Positions 1 to 7,989 of a DNA stretch of 29,003 nt are shown here, piece after piece. The notes below the pieces were generated by a model. That model was not told the origin of the DNA and did no database searches. It worked only from the letters and a program-made list of their open reading frames with translations. Each line of letters starts with the position of its first letter. Position 1 is the stretch's first letter. Position numbers and translations under genes: made by a program. The stretch is from an uncultured Legionella sp. (GTDB taxonomy: Bacteria; Pseudomonadota; Gammaproteobacteria; Legionellales; Legionellaceae): positions 1 through 29,003 of the forward strand of contig CAISKC010000126.1 in the NCBI GenBank assembly GCA_903885895.1, written 5' to 3'.

Positions 1-686
1 AGCAAAGATAAAGATAACATGATGGTGGTGATGAAAGGTCTATAGTGGTTGCTTTCTTTTAAAGTCGGATTCGGTGTTTTGAATAATAACTGAGGTTTAT
101 AGATACGATGACGCTGAATAATTTTATGAAGATCTTCCATTAAATTTTCTAACACTTGCCGCCCGTCTGTACGCAGATGTTGTTCTCCCTCAAAGCCAGC
201 GATGAGGCAGTAATAAGCCAGCTCTAAGAGATCTAGGTATTGACTCCCATGGTCTTTGAGATGCGTTATGATGATGAAAAATTGAGACTCAGGCCCTAGA
301 TCATTGGCATTACTTGGTGTGAAGGCTTTGAATGCAGTAGGTTGGCCATATACGCGCAGATAATTTTTCCCTAGCAATTCGTCAATGGTCGCACTCAATA
401 AGTAATAGGCTAAAGCAATGGTGTCTTCTGCTGATTGCTGATTGACCAAGCGACTGTGAACGGCAAATAATTCATGTTCAAGATTCTCGCGCATGCTATC
501 CACTGCGGGCAATGTTTGACTGACGCATAAACGTTCTAATATAGATAAGACAGGACTTGCAGCCGCGACCAGCGGGTTGCTGGCCGCGTTAGAAGAAAAT
601 AATTTCGAGCGGAAATAGCCGGCCGGGGCTTGAATAGCCAATGGCAGCGTGAAAGGTTGCCCTGACACTTGAAGTTCGGCCGACAT
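1..686 (-). CDS. icmH: IcmH/DotU-family secretion system protein, 3' end cut by window edge
   Basis: The reading frame opens at an ATG at 686 behind a clear ribosome site (GAGGAG, minus strand of 692-697) and stays open to the window edge, giving 228 residues. The family signature is visible: NPLVAAASPVLSILERL at residues 37-53, the helical core with SATIDELLG (98-106), and LLELAYYCLIAGFEG (153-167). A hydrophobic stretch starts near residue 218 and would be the single C-terminal membrane anchor, beyond the edge. In type IVB (Dot/Icm) systems IcmH/DotU sits in the inner membrane with IcmF and stabilises the core complex; the type VI homologue TssL is the alternative. It starts 12 bp after ctpA on the same strand, so it may be co-transcribed. 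IcmF would be expected just outside the window. The family call is firm; Dot/Icm rather than type VI rests on the Legionellales-like context. Confidence 0.82.
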   Translation of the reverse strand, partial: MSAELQVSGQPFTLPLAIQAPAGYFRSKLFSSNAASNPLVAAASPVLSILERLCVSQTLPAVDSMRENLEHELFAVHSRLVNQQSAEDTIALAYYLLSATIDELLGKNYLRVYGQPTAFKAFTPSNANDLGPESQFFIIITHLKDHGSQYLDLLELAYYCLIAGFEGEQHLRTDGRQVLENLMEDLHKIIQRHRIYKPQLLFKTPNPTLKESNHYRPFITTIMLSLSL

Positions 687-698
687 CCAAAAAGCTCC

Positions 699-2036
699 TC
701 ATCGTTGCACCGACAACCCTTTCAAAATGGTTAATGCGGCATATAATTGATAATCATCATGTAGTAAGGTAGTTTCGTCAAGTGTTGGCTTATCGTTATT
801 TACCTTTTGAATTAGATTACCATTATTGAGGTGTCGGCTCAATTCAGATTCCGAAAGATCTATGAAACTTGTTTTTTCTGTGTTTTTTGACATGGTCATT
901 TCTTCTACAACAATATCAGGTTTGATCCCTTCGGCTTGAATGGATTTGCCGGAAGGGGTGTAATATAATGCAGTGGTTAATTTGATAGCACGTTTATCAT
1001 CTAGTGGCAATACGGTTTGTACAGAGCCTTTGCCGAAGCTGCGTGTCCCTACGATGATGGCTCTCTTATTGTCTTTTAAGGCTCCGGCAACGATTTCAGA
1101 GGCAGAAGCGGAACCACCGTTAATTAATACGATCATGGGTGCATTATTCAGAATGTCTTTCGTGTTAGCCATAGCGGTAAATTTGGATCCAGGGAGTCGT
1201 CCTTGAGTAAATACAATCATTTCTCGCTTGCCATTTTTTTCTTTTTCTAAGAAGGCCCCAGAAATTTGAATAGCTGAATCTAATAGTCCTCCAGGATTAT
1301 TTCGCAAATCTAAGATGAATCCTTTGAGGTGTCCGCCAGCTTTTTGCTTTAAAGATGCAATTGCGCTGAGCATCTCTTTGCCTGTCATGGTTTGGAATTG
1401 GGTTAGACGCACGTATCCATATTCTTTGTCCAATAAACGGTCTTTGACGCTTTTGATTTCTATGTTTTCTCGTACAATGGAAAAAACAAGTGGTTTGGGA
1501 TTGCCTTTGCGGATAACCGTCAATTTGATAGCAGTACCTGGTTTGCCGCGCATCATGTTTACAGCATCTTTTAACTCTAGGCCTTGGACGTAACTTTGAT
1601 CGAGCTTAATGATATAATCTCCTGGTTTGATGCCGGCCTTGAAGGCTGGCGCATCGATCAAAGGGGAGATGACTTTGATGACCCCATCTTCAATAGTAAC
1701 TTCTATGCCTACACCACCAAATGCGCCATTCGTCGAGGATGTCAATTCTTTAAACTCAATTTCATCTAAATAAGCTGAATGCGGGTCTAAGCCGCTTAAC
1801 ATGCCGCGAATGGCATTATCAAATAATGCTTTATCATTTGTTTCATTTACATAGAAGTGTTTAATCAAACTGATGGCTCTGGAGAACCTTTCTACGTCTT
1901 CCATTTGGATTTGTTGTTCGGCAACATCTTCTTCACCCATCATTTCCCGCGTAGGGATAGCGTAGGCTGCTAAAGAAATAGAGAGAGTGAGCGTGGTTAG
2001 TGCTACAGGAATACAGTTGCTGATATGCTTAAACAT
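699..2036 (-). CDS. ctpA: Carboxy-terminal processing protease, S41 family (CtpA/Prc type)
   Basis: A 445-aa periplasmic serine protease that trims or degrades envelope proteins from the C-terminus. Order of parts: a signal peptide (about 1-26, ending AYA), an N-terminal helical region, a PDZ domain (about 105-190, with GIKPGD at 135-140) that captures substrate C-termini, and the S41 catalytic core. GGSASASE (307-314) holds the predicted nucleophile Ser311, and GKG holds Lys336, 25 residues later, which is the spacing of the Ser/Lys dyad in this family. Length is typical of CtpA and shorter than Escherichia coli Prc. It lies downstream of envC on the same strand across a 330-bp gap that contains an insertion, and 12 bp before icmH. 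In other bacteria CtpA-type enzymes control murein hydrolases, which fits the nearby EnvC, but that link is inference here. Confidence 0.92.
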   Translation of the reverse strand: MFKHISNCIPVALTTLTLSISLAAYAIPTREMMGEEDVAEQQIQMEDVERFSRAISLIKHFYVNETNDKALFDNAIRGMLSGLDPHSAYLDEIEFKELTSSTNGAFGGVGIEVTIEDGVIKVISPLIDAPAFKAGIKPGDYIIKLDQSYVQGLELKDAVNMMRGKPGTAIKLTVIRKGNPKPLVFSIVRENIEIKSVKDRLLDKEYGYVRLTQFQTMTGKEMLSAIASLKQKAGGHLKGFILDLRNNPGGLLDSAIQISGAFLEKEKNGKREMIVFTQGRLPGSKFTAMANTKDILNNAPMIVLINGGSASASEIVAGALKDNKRAIIVGTRSFGKGSVQTVLPLDDKRAIKLTTALYYTPSGKSIQAEGIKPDIVVEEMTMSKNTEKTSFIDLSESELSRHLNNGNLIQKVNNDKPTLDETTLLHDDYQLYAALTILKGLSVQR

Positions 2037-2207
2037 GAATTTTACCCCAGGAATAACATATTCGATATTATTCAGTATAGCTCAATCTGAGGTGGTCAAT
2101 GGGTGTTGCTGTAAAAAATCGCCTGGTTATCAAAAATTTTCCTGTAAACTTCTACGCTTTACCGCGCATTTTATTTGCACTGTGATCCGGGTAATGGGTT
2201 AAATAGG

Positions 2208-2252
2208 TCATTTTTTCAACAGTTGTTGGATATGTGGGACCAACCAATCTAG
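2208..2252 (-). pseudogene. Displaced original C-terminal tail of envC
   Basis: Read on the minus strand in the frame set by the 11-bp repeat, this segment encodes LDWLVPHIQQLLKK followed by TGA at 2208-2210. The intact envC upstream reaches the same LDWL codons and then reads SKT and stop from inserted DNA. The segment therefore appears to be the former 3' end of envC, cut off by the insertion at 2253-2379. It has no start of its own and should not be expressed as a protein. Confidence 0.65.
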
Positions 2253-2390
2253 ATAAGACTGGATAATACTGTGTTCGATTTGTATATTTTAGGACTTACG
2301 CAAAATCCCGATTTCTTCGTTCGATTTAGGTATTTTGCGTAAGTCCTATATTTACTTCATAAATGCTCATGTCTTAGATAACCAATCTAG
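2242..2390. mobile_element. 127-bp insertion with 11-bp direct repeats in the 3' end of envC
   Basis: The 11-mer AACCAATCTAG occurs at 2242-2252 and again at 2380-2390, bracketing 127 bp (2253-2379). Removing one copy and the 127 bp rejoins the envC frame to a longer tail ending at a TGA at 2208-2210. This is what a target-site duplication would leave. The inserted DNA has no ORF, short inverted ends (TAAGAC / GTCTTA near 2254 and 2371), and a strong internal hairpin. It looks like a non-autonomous insertion (MITE-like) or a remnant of one. The rest of the 330-bp gap between envC and ctpA (2037-2207) shows nothing I can identify apart from the upstream region of ctpA. Confidence 0.7.
2291..2347. 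repeat. Perfect 16-bp inverted repeat (hairpin) inside the envC insertion
   Basis: AGGACTTACGCAAAAT at 2291-2306 is the exact reverse complement of 2332-2347, with a 25-bp spacer. The arms are flanked by short ATATTT direct repeats (2284-2289 and 2348-2353). An 18-bp stretch at 2273-2290 recurs in the spacer side at 2319-2336 with 15 of 18 bases identical. The pattern suggests a small palindromic element, possibly paired terminal repeats of a deleted insertion sequence. There is no T-run after either arm, so a rho-independent terminator is unlikely. Confidence 0.75.
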
Positions 2391-3476
2391 CGGAGAGATG
2401 GCTTTGCCATTTTTTCTGACTTCGAAATACAAGCCAGGTTGTTTCGAAATGCCACCATGTCCGACGGTCGCGATTTGTTCACCTTGGTTTACTGTATCGC
2501 CCATATGTTTCATCAGGCTATGATTATTCGCATATAATGTCATGAGGCCCCAACCATGGTCAACGATCATTAAGAGTCCATACCCATTTAACCACTCGCA
2601 AAATACTACTTTTCCAGGATAGATGGCATGCACGGGTGTTCCTTCTGGACCGTACAGCATAATGCCTTGATGCAATGTATGGATTTGGCTGGCATCCACA
2701 TTGATAGGGTTCGGCAGTTTTCGTTTCATAGAGGACATGGCATGGTGGGTGCGAGTCACGGATGCTTGATTAAGCTTGTGTATGATTTTTGATAAATTAT
2801 CACGATTCCTTTCATAATGACCCAATGTGGTTTCTTGTGTGAGCATTTGTTGATGCACAGATTGGAGTACAGTTTGATAGTGATTTTTATGGAGCTGTAA
2901 TTGTCGTTGTTCAAGTTGCGCTTGGATCTGCATACGATGTAGGGCTGCAACTTCGTGTTGTAGAGTATGTTGCGCTTTTTGTAAAACATTTTGTGTGCTT
3001 TTGATCTCTTGCAAGAGATATTCGTGAGCATGGATAGTATATTGATAATAAGTCAGGAGTTTATCTATGTCGTTTTTTTGCGCAGGGTTGAAGATCCATG
3101 CCAAAGGCTGATGCGGTGGTTTTTTATAGCGTGCTTTGATTTGCTGTGTGAGCAATGTTTGTAGATGCGCATATTTTTGACTGGAATCTGATATTTTTTG
3201 TTCAATTTGAATGATGTCCATCTTTTTCAAAGAGATTTTTTGCTGAATTGTACGCAATGTTTGTTCATTATTTTTGATTGTTTTGTCAGTAGCAGTTAAT
3301 TCACGATGTAATTGTGTTTGTTGCGTATGTGAGTGCGTTAAGTCTTTTTGCAAGACAGAAATTTTGTGATCTAATTGCTGTAAGCTGCGCTGTGTGTCTG
3401 ACATAATTTGACTATGTGTGATGCTAGGATGTAGGCACAAGGTCATTCCAAATGCAGTGAGGGATCTTTTAAACAT
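2367..3476 (-). CDS. envC: EnvC-like murein hydrolase activator (coiled coil plus LytM domain)
   Basis: A 369-aa periplasmic protein. A signal peptide (about 1-22) is followed by a long coiled coil (about 25-235, rich in Q/L/H heptads) and a C-terminal LytM/M23-type domain (about 255-365). Known EnvC proteins activate the amidases that split septal peptidoglycan. Here the zinc site is incomplete: the HxxxD-like motif reads HQGIM and the terminal HxH reads GLYFEVR, as expected for an activator rather than an active peptidase. I chose the ATG at 3476 because it begins the signal peptide (MFKRSLTAFG); an ATG at 3494 would add six residues. The gene overlaps gpmI by 8 bp, and the gpmI-envC pairing is common in Gammaproteobacteria. 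The last codons (SKT, stop) come from inserted DNA, which replaced a longer tail after the conserved DWL, so the folded domain should be intact. Confidence 0.9.
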   Translation of the reverse strand: MFKRSLTAFGMTLCLHPSITHSQIMSDTQRSLQQLDHKISVLQKDLTHSHTQQTQLHRELTATDKTIKNNEQTLRTIQQKISLKKMDIIQIEQKISDSSQKYAHLQTLLTQQIKARYKKPPHQPLAWIFNPAQKNDIDKLLTYYQYTIHAHEYLLQEIKSTQNVLQKAQHTLQHEVAALHRMQIQAQLEQRQLQLHKNHYQTVLQSVHQQMLTQETTLGHYERNRDNLSKIIHKLNQASVTRTHHAMSSMKRKLPNPINVDASQIHTLHQGIMLYGPEGTPVHAIYPGKVVFCEWLNGYGLLMIVDHGWGLMTLYANNHSLMKHMGDTVNQGEQIATVGHGGISKQPGLYFEVRKNGKAISPLDWLSKT

Positions 3477-5007
3477 GATTGGCCCACAACGCATGGCCTG
3501 TCATTTCTTTAGGAGGTTGGATGCCTAATAAAGTCAGAATAGTGGGCGCAATGTCAATTAAGCTTCCCAGTTCTTGCTGAAATTGCCGTTGTGGGTCGCC
3601 GACGTACAGAAAAGGGACGGGTGAACAAGTGTGTGCAGTATGAGGTTGCTGGGTTTGGTCATCAAACATAAATTCTGCATTACCATGATCTGCTGTGATA
3701 AATAAATGTCCGTTTACTTGTTGGATGGCCGCCCCAATTTTTTCTAAGGCGTGGTCAATGGCTTCTATGGCAGCAACTGTTGCCTGAAAATGACCAGAAT
3801 GCCCCACCATATCAGCATTAGCAAAATTGCAAATAATCACATCAAAATGTTGTGATGTGATGGCATCAATCAAAGCTGTTGCAAGTTGCGCGACACTCAT
3901 TTCAGGCTGTAAATCGTAGGTGGCAACTTGTGGCGATGGGATCATGATACGCTCTTCTCGTTTAAATTTACAATTTTCCCCGCCGTTGAAAAAGAAGGTG
4001 ACATGTGCATATTTTTCGGTTTCGGCAATTCGCAATTGACATAATTCATGCTGTGCTAGGACTTCACCGAAGGTCTGTTGTAAATGACGAGGTGGGAAAA
4101 CCGATTCAGTAGGTAATTGCGGATCATAGGGTGTCATGCTAACAAAATGAGCTAAATGCGGTACGGTTTGGCGTGTAAACCCCTGAAAATCGGGTGCAAG
4201 AAATGCCGCAGTTAATTGTTTTGCACGATCCGCGCGGAAATTAAAATAAAAAAGCGCGTCTCCGTCGGCGATGGGTGTGGGTGACCCAATTTGAGTGGGT
4301 GGAAAAAATTCATCGCTGAGTCCTTGATCGTAATAAGCATGGATGGCTTCTTCTACGCTGGCGTATTGATGAGGGCTGTGGCCAGTTGTTAAGAGCTGGT
4401 ATACCGGCTCAATACGAGGCCAACGCTGATCGCGATCCATGGCCCAATATCGTCCACACAGGGAACGTACTTTACCAACTGGGTATTGGTGAAGTATCGT
4501 TTGCAATGATTGGAAACTTTCTTGAATTTGTTTAGGCGGTACGTCGCGACCGTCTAAAAACAGATGGATATTGATTTGAGTGTAATGCTGTTTTGCACAT
4601 AGTTTGAGAAATGCAAAGAGATGATTTTGATGGCTATGGACACCTCCATGCGACAGTAAGCCCATGATGTGAATGGCTTTTTTTGTGTCTTTGGCATCCT
4701 GAATCATACGAAGCAAGACAGGGTTGTTCTCAAAATCACCCGTCTCAATAGCTTGATTGATAAAGGTCAAATCTTGTAATATTTTTCGTCCTGCCCCAAT
4801 ATGCATGTGTCCTACTTCGGAATTTCCCATTTGGCCAGTGGGCAGGCCGACAGCTGTCCCAGAGGCATCAAGCAAGACATGTGGGCATGTTTGCCACCAA
4901 TGAGTCCATTGTGGAGTATGCGCTGCTGCAATGGCGTTTTGACTAGGATTTTCGCGATAACCCCATCCATCTAGGATAATCAGAACGACTGCTTTTTTAT
5001 TTACCAT
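3469..5007 (-). CDS. gpmI: 2,3-bisphosphoglycerate-independent phosphoglycerate mutase
   Basis: A 512-aa cytoplasmic enzyme of glycolysis and gluconeogenesis that interconverts 3- and 2-phosphoglycerate using two Mn ions and a phosphoserine. The first metal-binding segment LDGWG is at residues 12-16, and GNSEVGH (61-67) holds the predicted phosphorylated Ser63. The second metal cluster near the C-terminus is seen in ADMVGHSG and ITADHGN. Length matches the family (about 510-515). I chose the ATG at 5007, which gives MVNKKAVVLIILDGWG as in homologues; a GTG nine bases upstream (5016) would add MAI. It is the first gene of the minus-strand series gpmI-envC-ctpA-icmH and diverges from uppS across 69 bp. 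Confidence 0.97.
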   Translation of the reverse strand: MVNKKAVVLIILDGWGYRENPSQNAIAAAHTPQWTHWWQTCPHVLLDASGTAVGLPTGQMGNSEVGHMHIGAGRKILQDLTFINQAIETGDFENNPVLLRMIQDAKDTKKAIHIMGLLSHGGVHSHQNHLFAFLKLCAKQHYTQINIHLFLDGRDVPPKQIQESFQSLQTILHQYPVGKVRSLCGRYWAMDRDQRWPRIEPVYQLLTTGHSPHQYASVEEAIHAYYDQGLSDEFFPPTQIGSPTPIADGDALFYFNFRADRAKQLTAAFLAPDFQGFTRQTVPHLAHFVSMTPYDPQLPTESVFPPRHLQQTFGEVLAQHELCQLRIAETEKYAHVTFFFNGGENCKFKREERIMIPSPQVATYDLQPEMSVAQLATALIDAITSQHFDVIICNFANADMVGHSGHFQATVAAIEAIDHALEKIGAAIQQVNGHLFITADHGNAEFMFDDQTQQPHTAHTCSPVPFLYVGDPQRQFQQELGSLIDIAPTILTLLGIQPPKEMTGHALWANHV

Positions 5008-5035
5008 AATTGCCACTTAATTTTTTTTCATAAAG

Positions 5036-5063
5036 AGGGTAAACTATAGGCCATTTTTGTCAA
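5036..5063 (-). promoter_or_regulatory. Candidate sigma-70 promoter for gpmI-envC
   Basis: On the minus strand a perfect -35 hexamer TTGACA (5058-5063) is followed after 16 bp by TACCCT (about 5036-5041), a weak -10 match. It sits in the short divergent gap between gpmI and uppS and would give a leader of roughly 20 bases before the gpmI start. The -35 is convincing; the -10 is not. Confidence 0.35.
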
Positions 5064-5076
5064 TGGAAGAAGTAGT

Positions 5077-5811
5077 TTGAAGCAAAAAATACCACAGCAT
5101 GTGGCCATTATTATGGATGGCAACGGTCGTTGGGCCGAACAACGTGGATTAGCGCGCAGCGAAGGGCACCGCAAAGGTGCGGAAGTTGTTAAAAAAATTG
5201 TTCGTGCTTGTGTGGACAAACAGATTCCAGTTTTAAGTGTTTGGGCTTTTGGACGAGATAATTGGGCTCGACCGGCATCAGAGGTAGATTTCTTGATGCA
5301 ATTACTCTTATCTGTATTAGATCTTGAGTTGGATGAATTACATCAGGCGGGTGTGCGTTTGGTTTTTACTGGGGATAGAATAGGGTTGTCAGAGATATTA
5401 CAGCAAGCTATCACGACCGCAGAAGCGTACACGGCAAACAATGAATGTTTGATTTTGAATGTGGTTTTTAATTACAGCGGTAAATGGGATATTTTACAAA
5501 GCGTGAAAAAAATAGCGCAAGATGTGGTGGATGGTGATATAAGTATCCAGGATATTGATGCCGCATTGTTTTCTTCTTATCTAAGTACCCACTATTTGCC
5601 TGATCCAGATTTATTTATTCGGACTAGTGGTGAGCAGCGAATCAGTGATTTTTTTCTGTGGCAATTGGCGTATACAGAATTGTACTTTTCTGAGCTAAGT
5701 TGGCCAGATTTCACGGCTGAAGAATTTACTGCCGCGATCAATTTCTTTGCGGAACGTGAGCGACGTTATGGAAAAACCTCAAAACAATTGGAAGAAAAAA
5801 CCTATGTTTAA
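5077..5811 (+). CDS. uppS: Undecaprenyl diphosphate synthase (cis-prenyltransferase)
   Basis: A 244-aa enzyme that adds isopentenyl diphosphate units to farnesyl diphosphate to make the C55 lipid carrier for peptidoglycan and surface polysaccharides. MDGNGRWA (13-20) contains the catalytic Asp14. The C-terminal family signature RTSGEQRISDFFLWQ and the ELYF-W-PDF segment are present. The start is a TTG at 5077: no in-frame ATG exists before the conserved MDG, and GGAAGA (5065-5070) lies six bases upstream as ribosome site. An ATG at 5064 is out of frame. It leads the plus-strand envelope cluster and overlaps cdsA by 8 bp. In Escherichia coli frr and dxr precede this gene; here a divergent gpmI stands there instead. 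Confidence 0.96.
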   Translation: MKQKIPQHVAIIMDGNGRWAEQRGLARSEGHRKGAEVVKKIVRACVDKQIPVLSVWAFGRDNWARPASEVDFLMQLLLSVLDLELDELHQAGVRLVFTGDRIGLSEILQQAITTAEAYTANNECLILNVVFNYSGKWDILQSVKKIAQDVVDGDISIQDIDAALFSSYLSTHYLPDPDLFIRTSGEQRISDFFLWQLAYTELYFSELSWPDFTAEEFTAAINFFAERERRYGKTSKQLEEKTYV

Positions 5812-6589
5812 GCAGCGATTTTTTACAGCCATTATTCTAATTCCTCTGGTTTTGATGGGTATTTATTATGCAAACGATGCTGTGTTACTGGGTATCATTG
5901 GGATAATGACTGTAGCGATGGGATGGGAGTGGTCAGCATTAATCCCTATCGAAGGGCCTGCTACGAAATGGCTCTTTGTCGGAGTGCTTGCTTTACTTAT
6001 TTGGCCAATGCATTTGGTTTTAACCCCATGCTTATGGGCGAATCCTATTCTTTGGTTTGGTATTTTGTTGGCAGTTGTGCTTTATCCGAAATCACGCCCA
6101 GTTTGGGGGCATGCTTGGCTGATGTTAGGGGTGGCATGGTTTTCTTTGAGCCTGTTTGCTAATGGGATGTGGGCATTGTTTCATCATGAGCAAGGCCGCT
6201 CATTATTGGTTTATTTGCTGTGTTTGGTATGGGCGACGGATATTGGGGCGTATATGTTTGGAAAATTATGGGGAAAACATCGCCTTATTCCTCAGGTAAG
6301 TCCTGGTAAAACATTTGAAGGATCGTTAGGGGGTCTGATTCTAGGTCTAGGTGTTGGCGTGTTGGGATATGTGTATTTTCAGCCGCAGCATGTTTATAGT
6401 TGGTTTGTCCAGGCTGTCGCCTTGATTGGGGTCTCTATGTTGGGTGATTTATGGATGAGTATGCTAAAACGCCGGGTACAGATAAAAGACACAGGACATA
6501 TTTTACCTGGTCATGGAGGTATCTTAGATCGTTTGGATAGTTTGATTGCAAGTCTGCCATTTTTTTACTTATTTATGCAAAGTTGCTAG
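5804..6589 (+). CDS. cdsA: Phosphatidate cytidylyltransferase (CDP-diglyceride synthase)
   Basis: A 261-aa inner-membrane enzyme that converts phosphatidate and CTP to CDP-diacylglycerol, the precursor of all phospholipids. Most of the chain is hydrophobic helices. The CdsA signature near the C-terminus is intact (about 219-246): S-x-x-KRR, then KDTGHILPGHGGILDRLD. I place the start at the ATG at 5804 (MFKQRFFTAI), preceded by GGAAGA at 5790-5795, rather than an upstream in-frame ATG at 5747 inside uppS that would add 19 hydrophilic residues. It overlaps uppS by 8 bp and rseP by 7 bp, so translation of the three is probably coupled. Confidence 0.96.
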   Translation: MFKQRFFTAIILIPLVLMGIYYANDAVLLGIIGIMTVAMGWEWSALIPIEGPATKWLFVGVLALLIWPMHLVLTPCLWANPILWFGILLAVVLYPKSRPVWGHAWLMLGVAWFSLSLFANGMWALFHHEQGRSLLVYLLCLVWATDIGAYMFGKLWGKHRLIPQVSPGKTFEGSLGGLILGLGVGVLGYVYFQPQHVYSWFVQAVALIGVSMLGDLWMSMLKRRVQIKDTGHILPGHGGILDRLDSLIASLPFFYLFMQSC

Positions 6590-7929
6590 GACCTATAGTG
6601 TATTCGGTATTTTATTTTGTTTTGACTCTGTTATTACTGGTTTTCGTGCATGAATCAGGCCATTTCTTGGTCGCACGTTGGTGTGGTGTCAAAGTGTTGC
6701 GCTGTTCTTTTGGATTCGGAAAAGTATTAAGTACATGGCATGACAAACGTGGTACTGAATATGTATTGTCATTATTTCCTCTCGGTGGATACGTAAAACT
6801 GCTGGATGAGAATGAGGCGCCTATAGCACGTGTTGACCGGAGTCAGTCATTTGACCATCAGCCTGTTTGGGCACGAGTAGCTATTGTGATTGCGGGTCCT
6901 TTATTCAATTTTTTATTTGCGTTTTTGATGCTGTGGATAGTGGCTATCAGCGGTATCAAATCATTTGCACCAAGAATTGAATATGTCAAACCGGGTAGTA
7001 TTGGTGCACAAGCGCATATAGGAAAGATGCAGGAAATTATAGCGCTTAATGGTAAAAAAATTAATAATTGGCGTGATGTCCATTATGTGTTGATACCGCT
7101 GCAGGGTTCAACTCGTGCTGTGTCTATCACTGTGAAAGCGCTGCACGATGGTTCTGTGACGGTTCATTATTTACCGTTGGCGCATTGGACGTTTGATACA
7201 AAACATGCTGATTTGTTAGAAAGTCTGGGAATGGTGCCTTTGTTCCCAAAACTGCCAGTCATGATCGATACGGTTTCTCCTCAGTCAGCTGCACAATCTG
7301 CTGGATTAGTACCAGGTGATGAAATCATAGCAGTGGATCATCATCCTATACTCGATTGGCGCATGTTGAGTCATTATGTGCGAGCTCGGCCAGGTGCTGA
7401 AGTGAGTATAGAAGTGTCTCGTCAAGGTAAACCCTATACGTTTGTGGTGCATTTGCAAACGAATAAGAAGGATAATACAGGGCTTTTGGGCGTCGGCGCT
7501 AAGCCGCCGGAGATTCCGGCGGATTGGTTGCGCTTAGAACGGAGTGGGCCTATTGCAGCAATTGGGCAAGCATGGGGGCAAACGCTCAGTTTTACAAAGA
7601 TGACGTTTACACTAATGGGAAGAACGGTTATAGGCAAAGTACCGTTTGAGCATTTGAGTGGTCCAATAGGCATTGCTAGAGCCGCGGGAGATGCCGTACA
7701 GTTCGGCATGGTGTATTACTTGTTTTTTGTTGCATTGTTGAGTATTAGTATCGGTGCGTTGAATTTGTTGCCAATTCCGATGTTGGATGGTGGTCGGTTG
7801 TTATATGAGTTGATTGAATTCATCCTGCGGCGTCCTTTGTCCAAAGAATTTAAAATGAAGGGTATTTTCTTGGGTATGGTGTTGGTATTGCTTCTGACCC
7901 TAGTAGCGCTTTATAACGATTTAACTTGA
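6583..7929 (+). CDS. rseP: Site-2 protease RseP, inner-membrane zinc metalloprotease
   Basis: A 448-aa intramembrane protease. In Escherichia coli it cleaves RseA to release sigma-E and also clears signal-peptide remnants. HESGH (23-27) in the first membrane helix binds zinc, and NLLPIPMLDGG (394-404) provides the third ligand, Asp402. Two PDZ domains lie between (about 130-200 and 225-290, the second with GLVPGDEII). The start is TTG at 6583, which puts HExxH at residue 23 as in homologues; the only near alternative is GTG at 6598. The gene overlaps the end of cdsA. Its place before bamA and skp, both sigma-E targets in E. coli, is the standard gammaproteobacterial arrangement. No rseA or rpoE is in the window. 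Confidence 0.96.
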   Translation: MLGPIVYSVFYFVLTLLLLVFVHESGHFLVARWCGVKVLRCSFGFGKVLSTWHDKRGTEYVLSLFPLGGYVKLLDENEAPIARVDRSQSFDHQPVWARVAIVIAGPLFNFLFAFLMLWIVAISGIKSFAPRIEYVKPGSIGAQAHIGKMQEIIALNGKKINNWRDVHYVLIPLQGSTRAVSITVKALHDGSVTVHYLPLAHWTFDTKHADLLESLGMVPLFPKLPVMIDTVSPQSAAQSAGLVPGDEIIAVDHHPILDWRMLSHYVRARPGAEVSIEVSRQGKPYTFVVHLQTNKKDNTGLLGVGAKPPEIPADWLRLERSGPIAAIGQAWGQTLSFTKMTFTLMGRTVIGKVPFEHLSGPIGIARAAGDAVQFGMVYYLFFVALLSISIGALNLLPIPMLDGGRLLYELIEFILRRPLSKEFKMKGIFLGMVLVLLLTLVALYNDLT

Positions 7930-7989
7930 TTGGGGGTGGGGACTCGTGTTAGGGTCGCCACAAAAATATTTTTTCAAATAATAAGAATT

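Noticed and set aside
7930..7989. Longer N-terminus for BamA starting at TTG 7930
   Set aside because: It would put 20 hydrophilic residues before a clean signal peptide; the ATG at 7990 fits the family.
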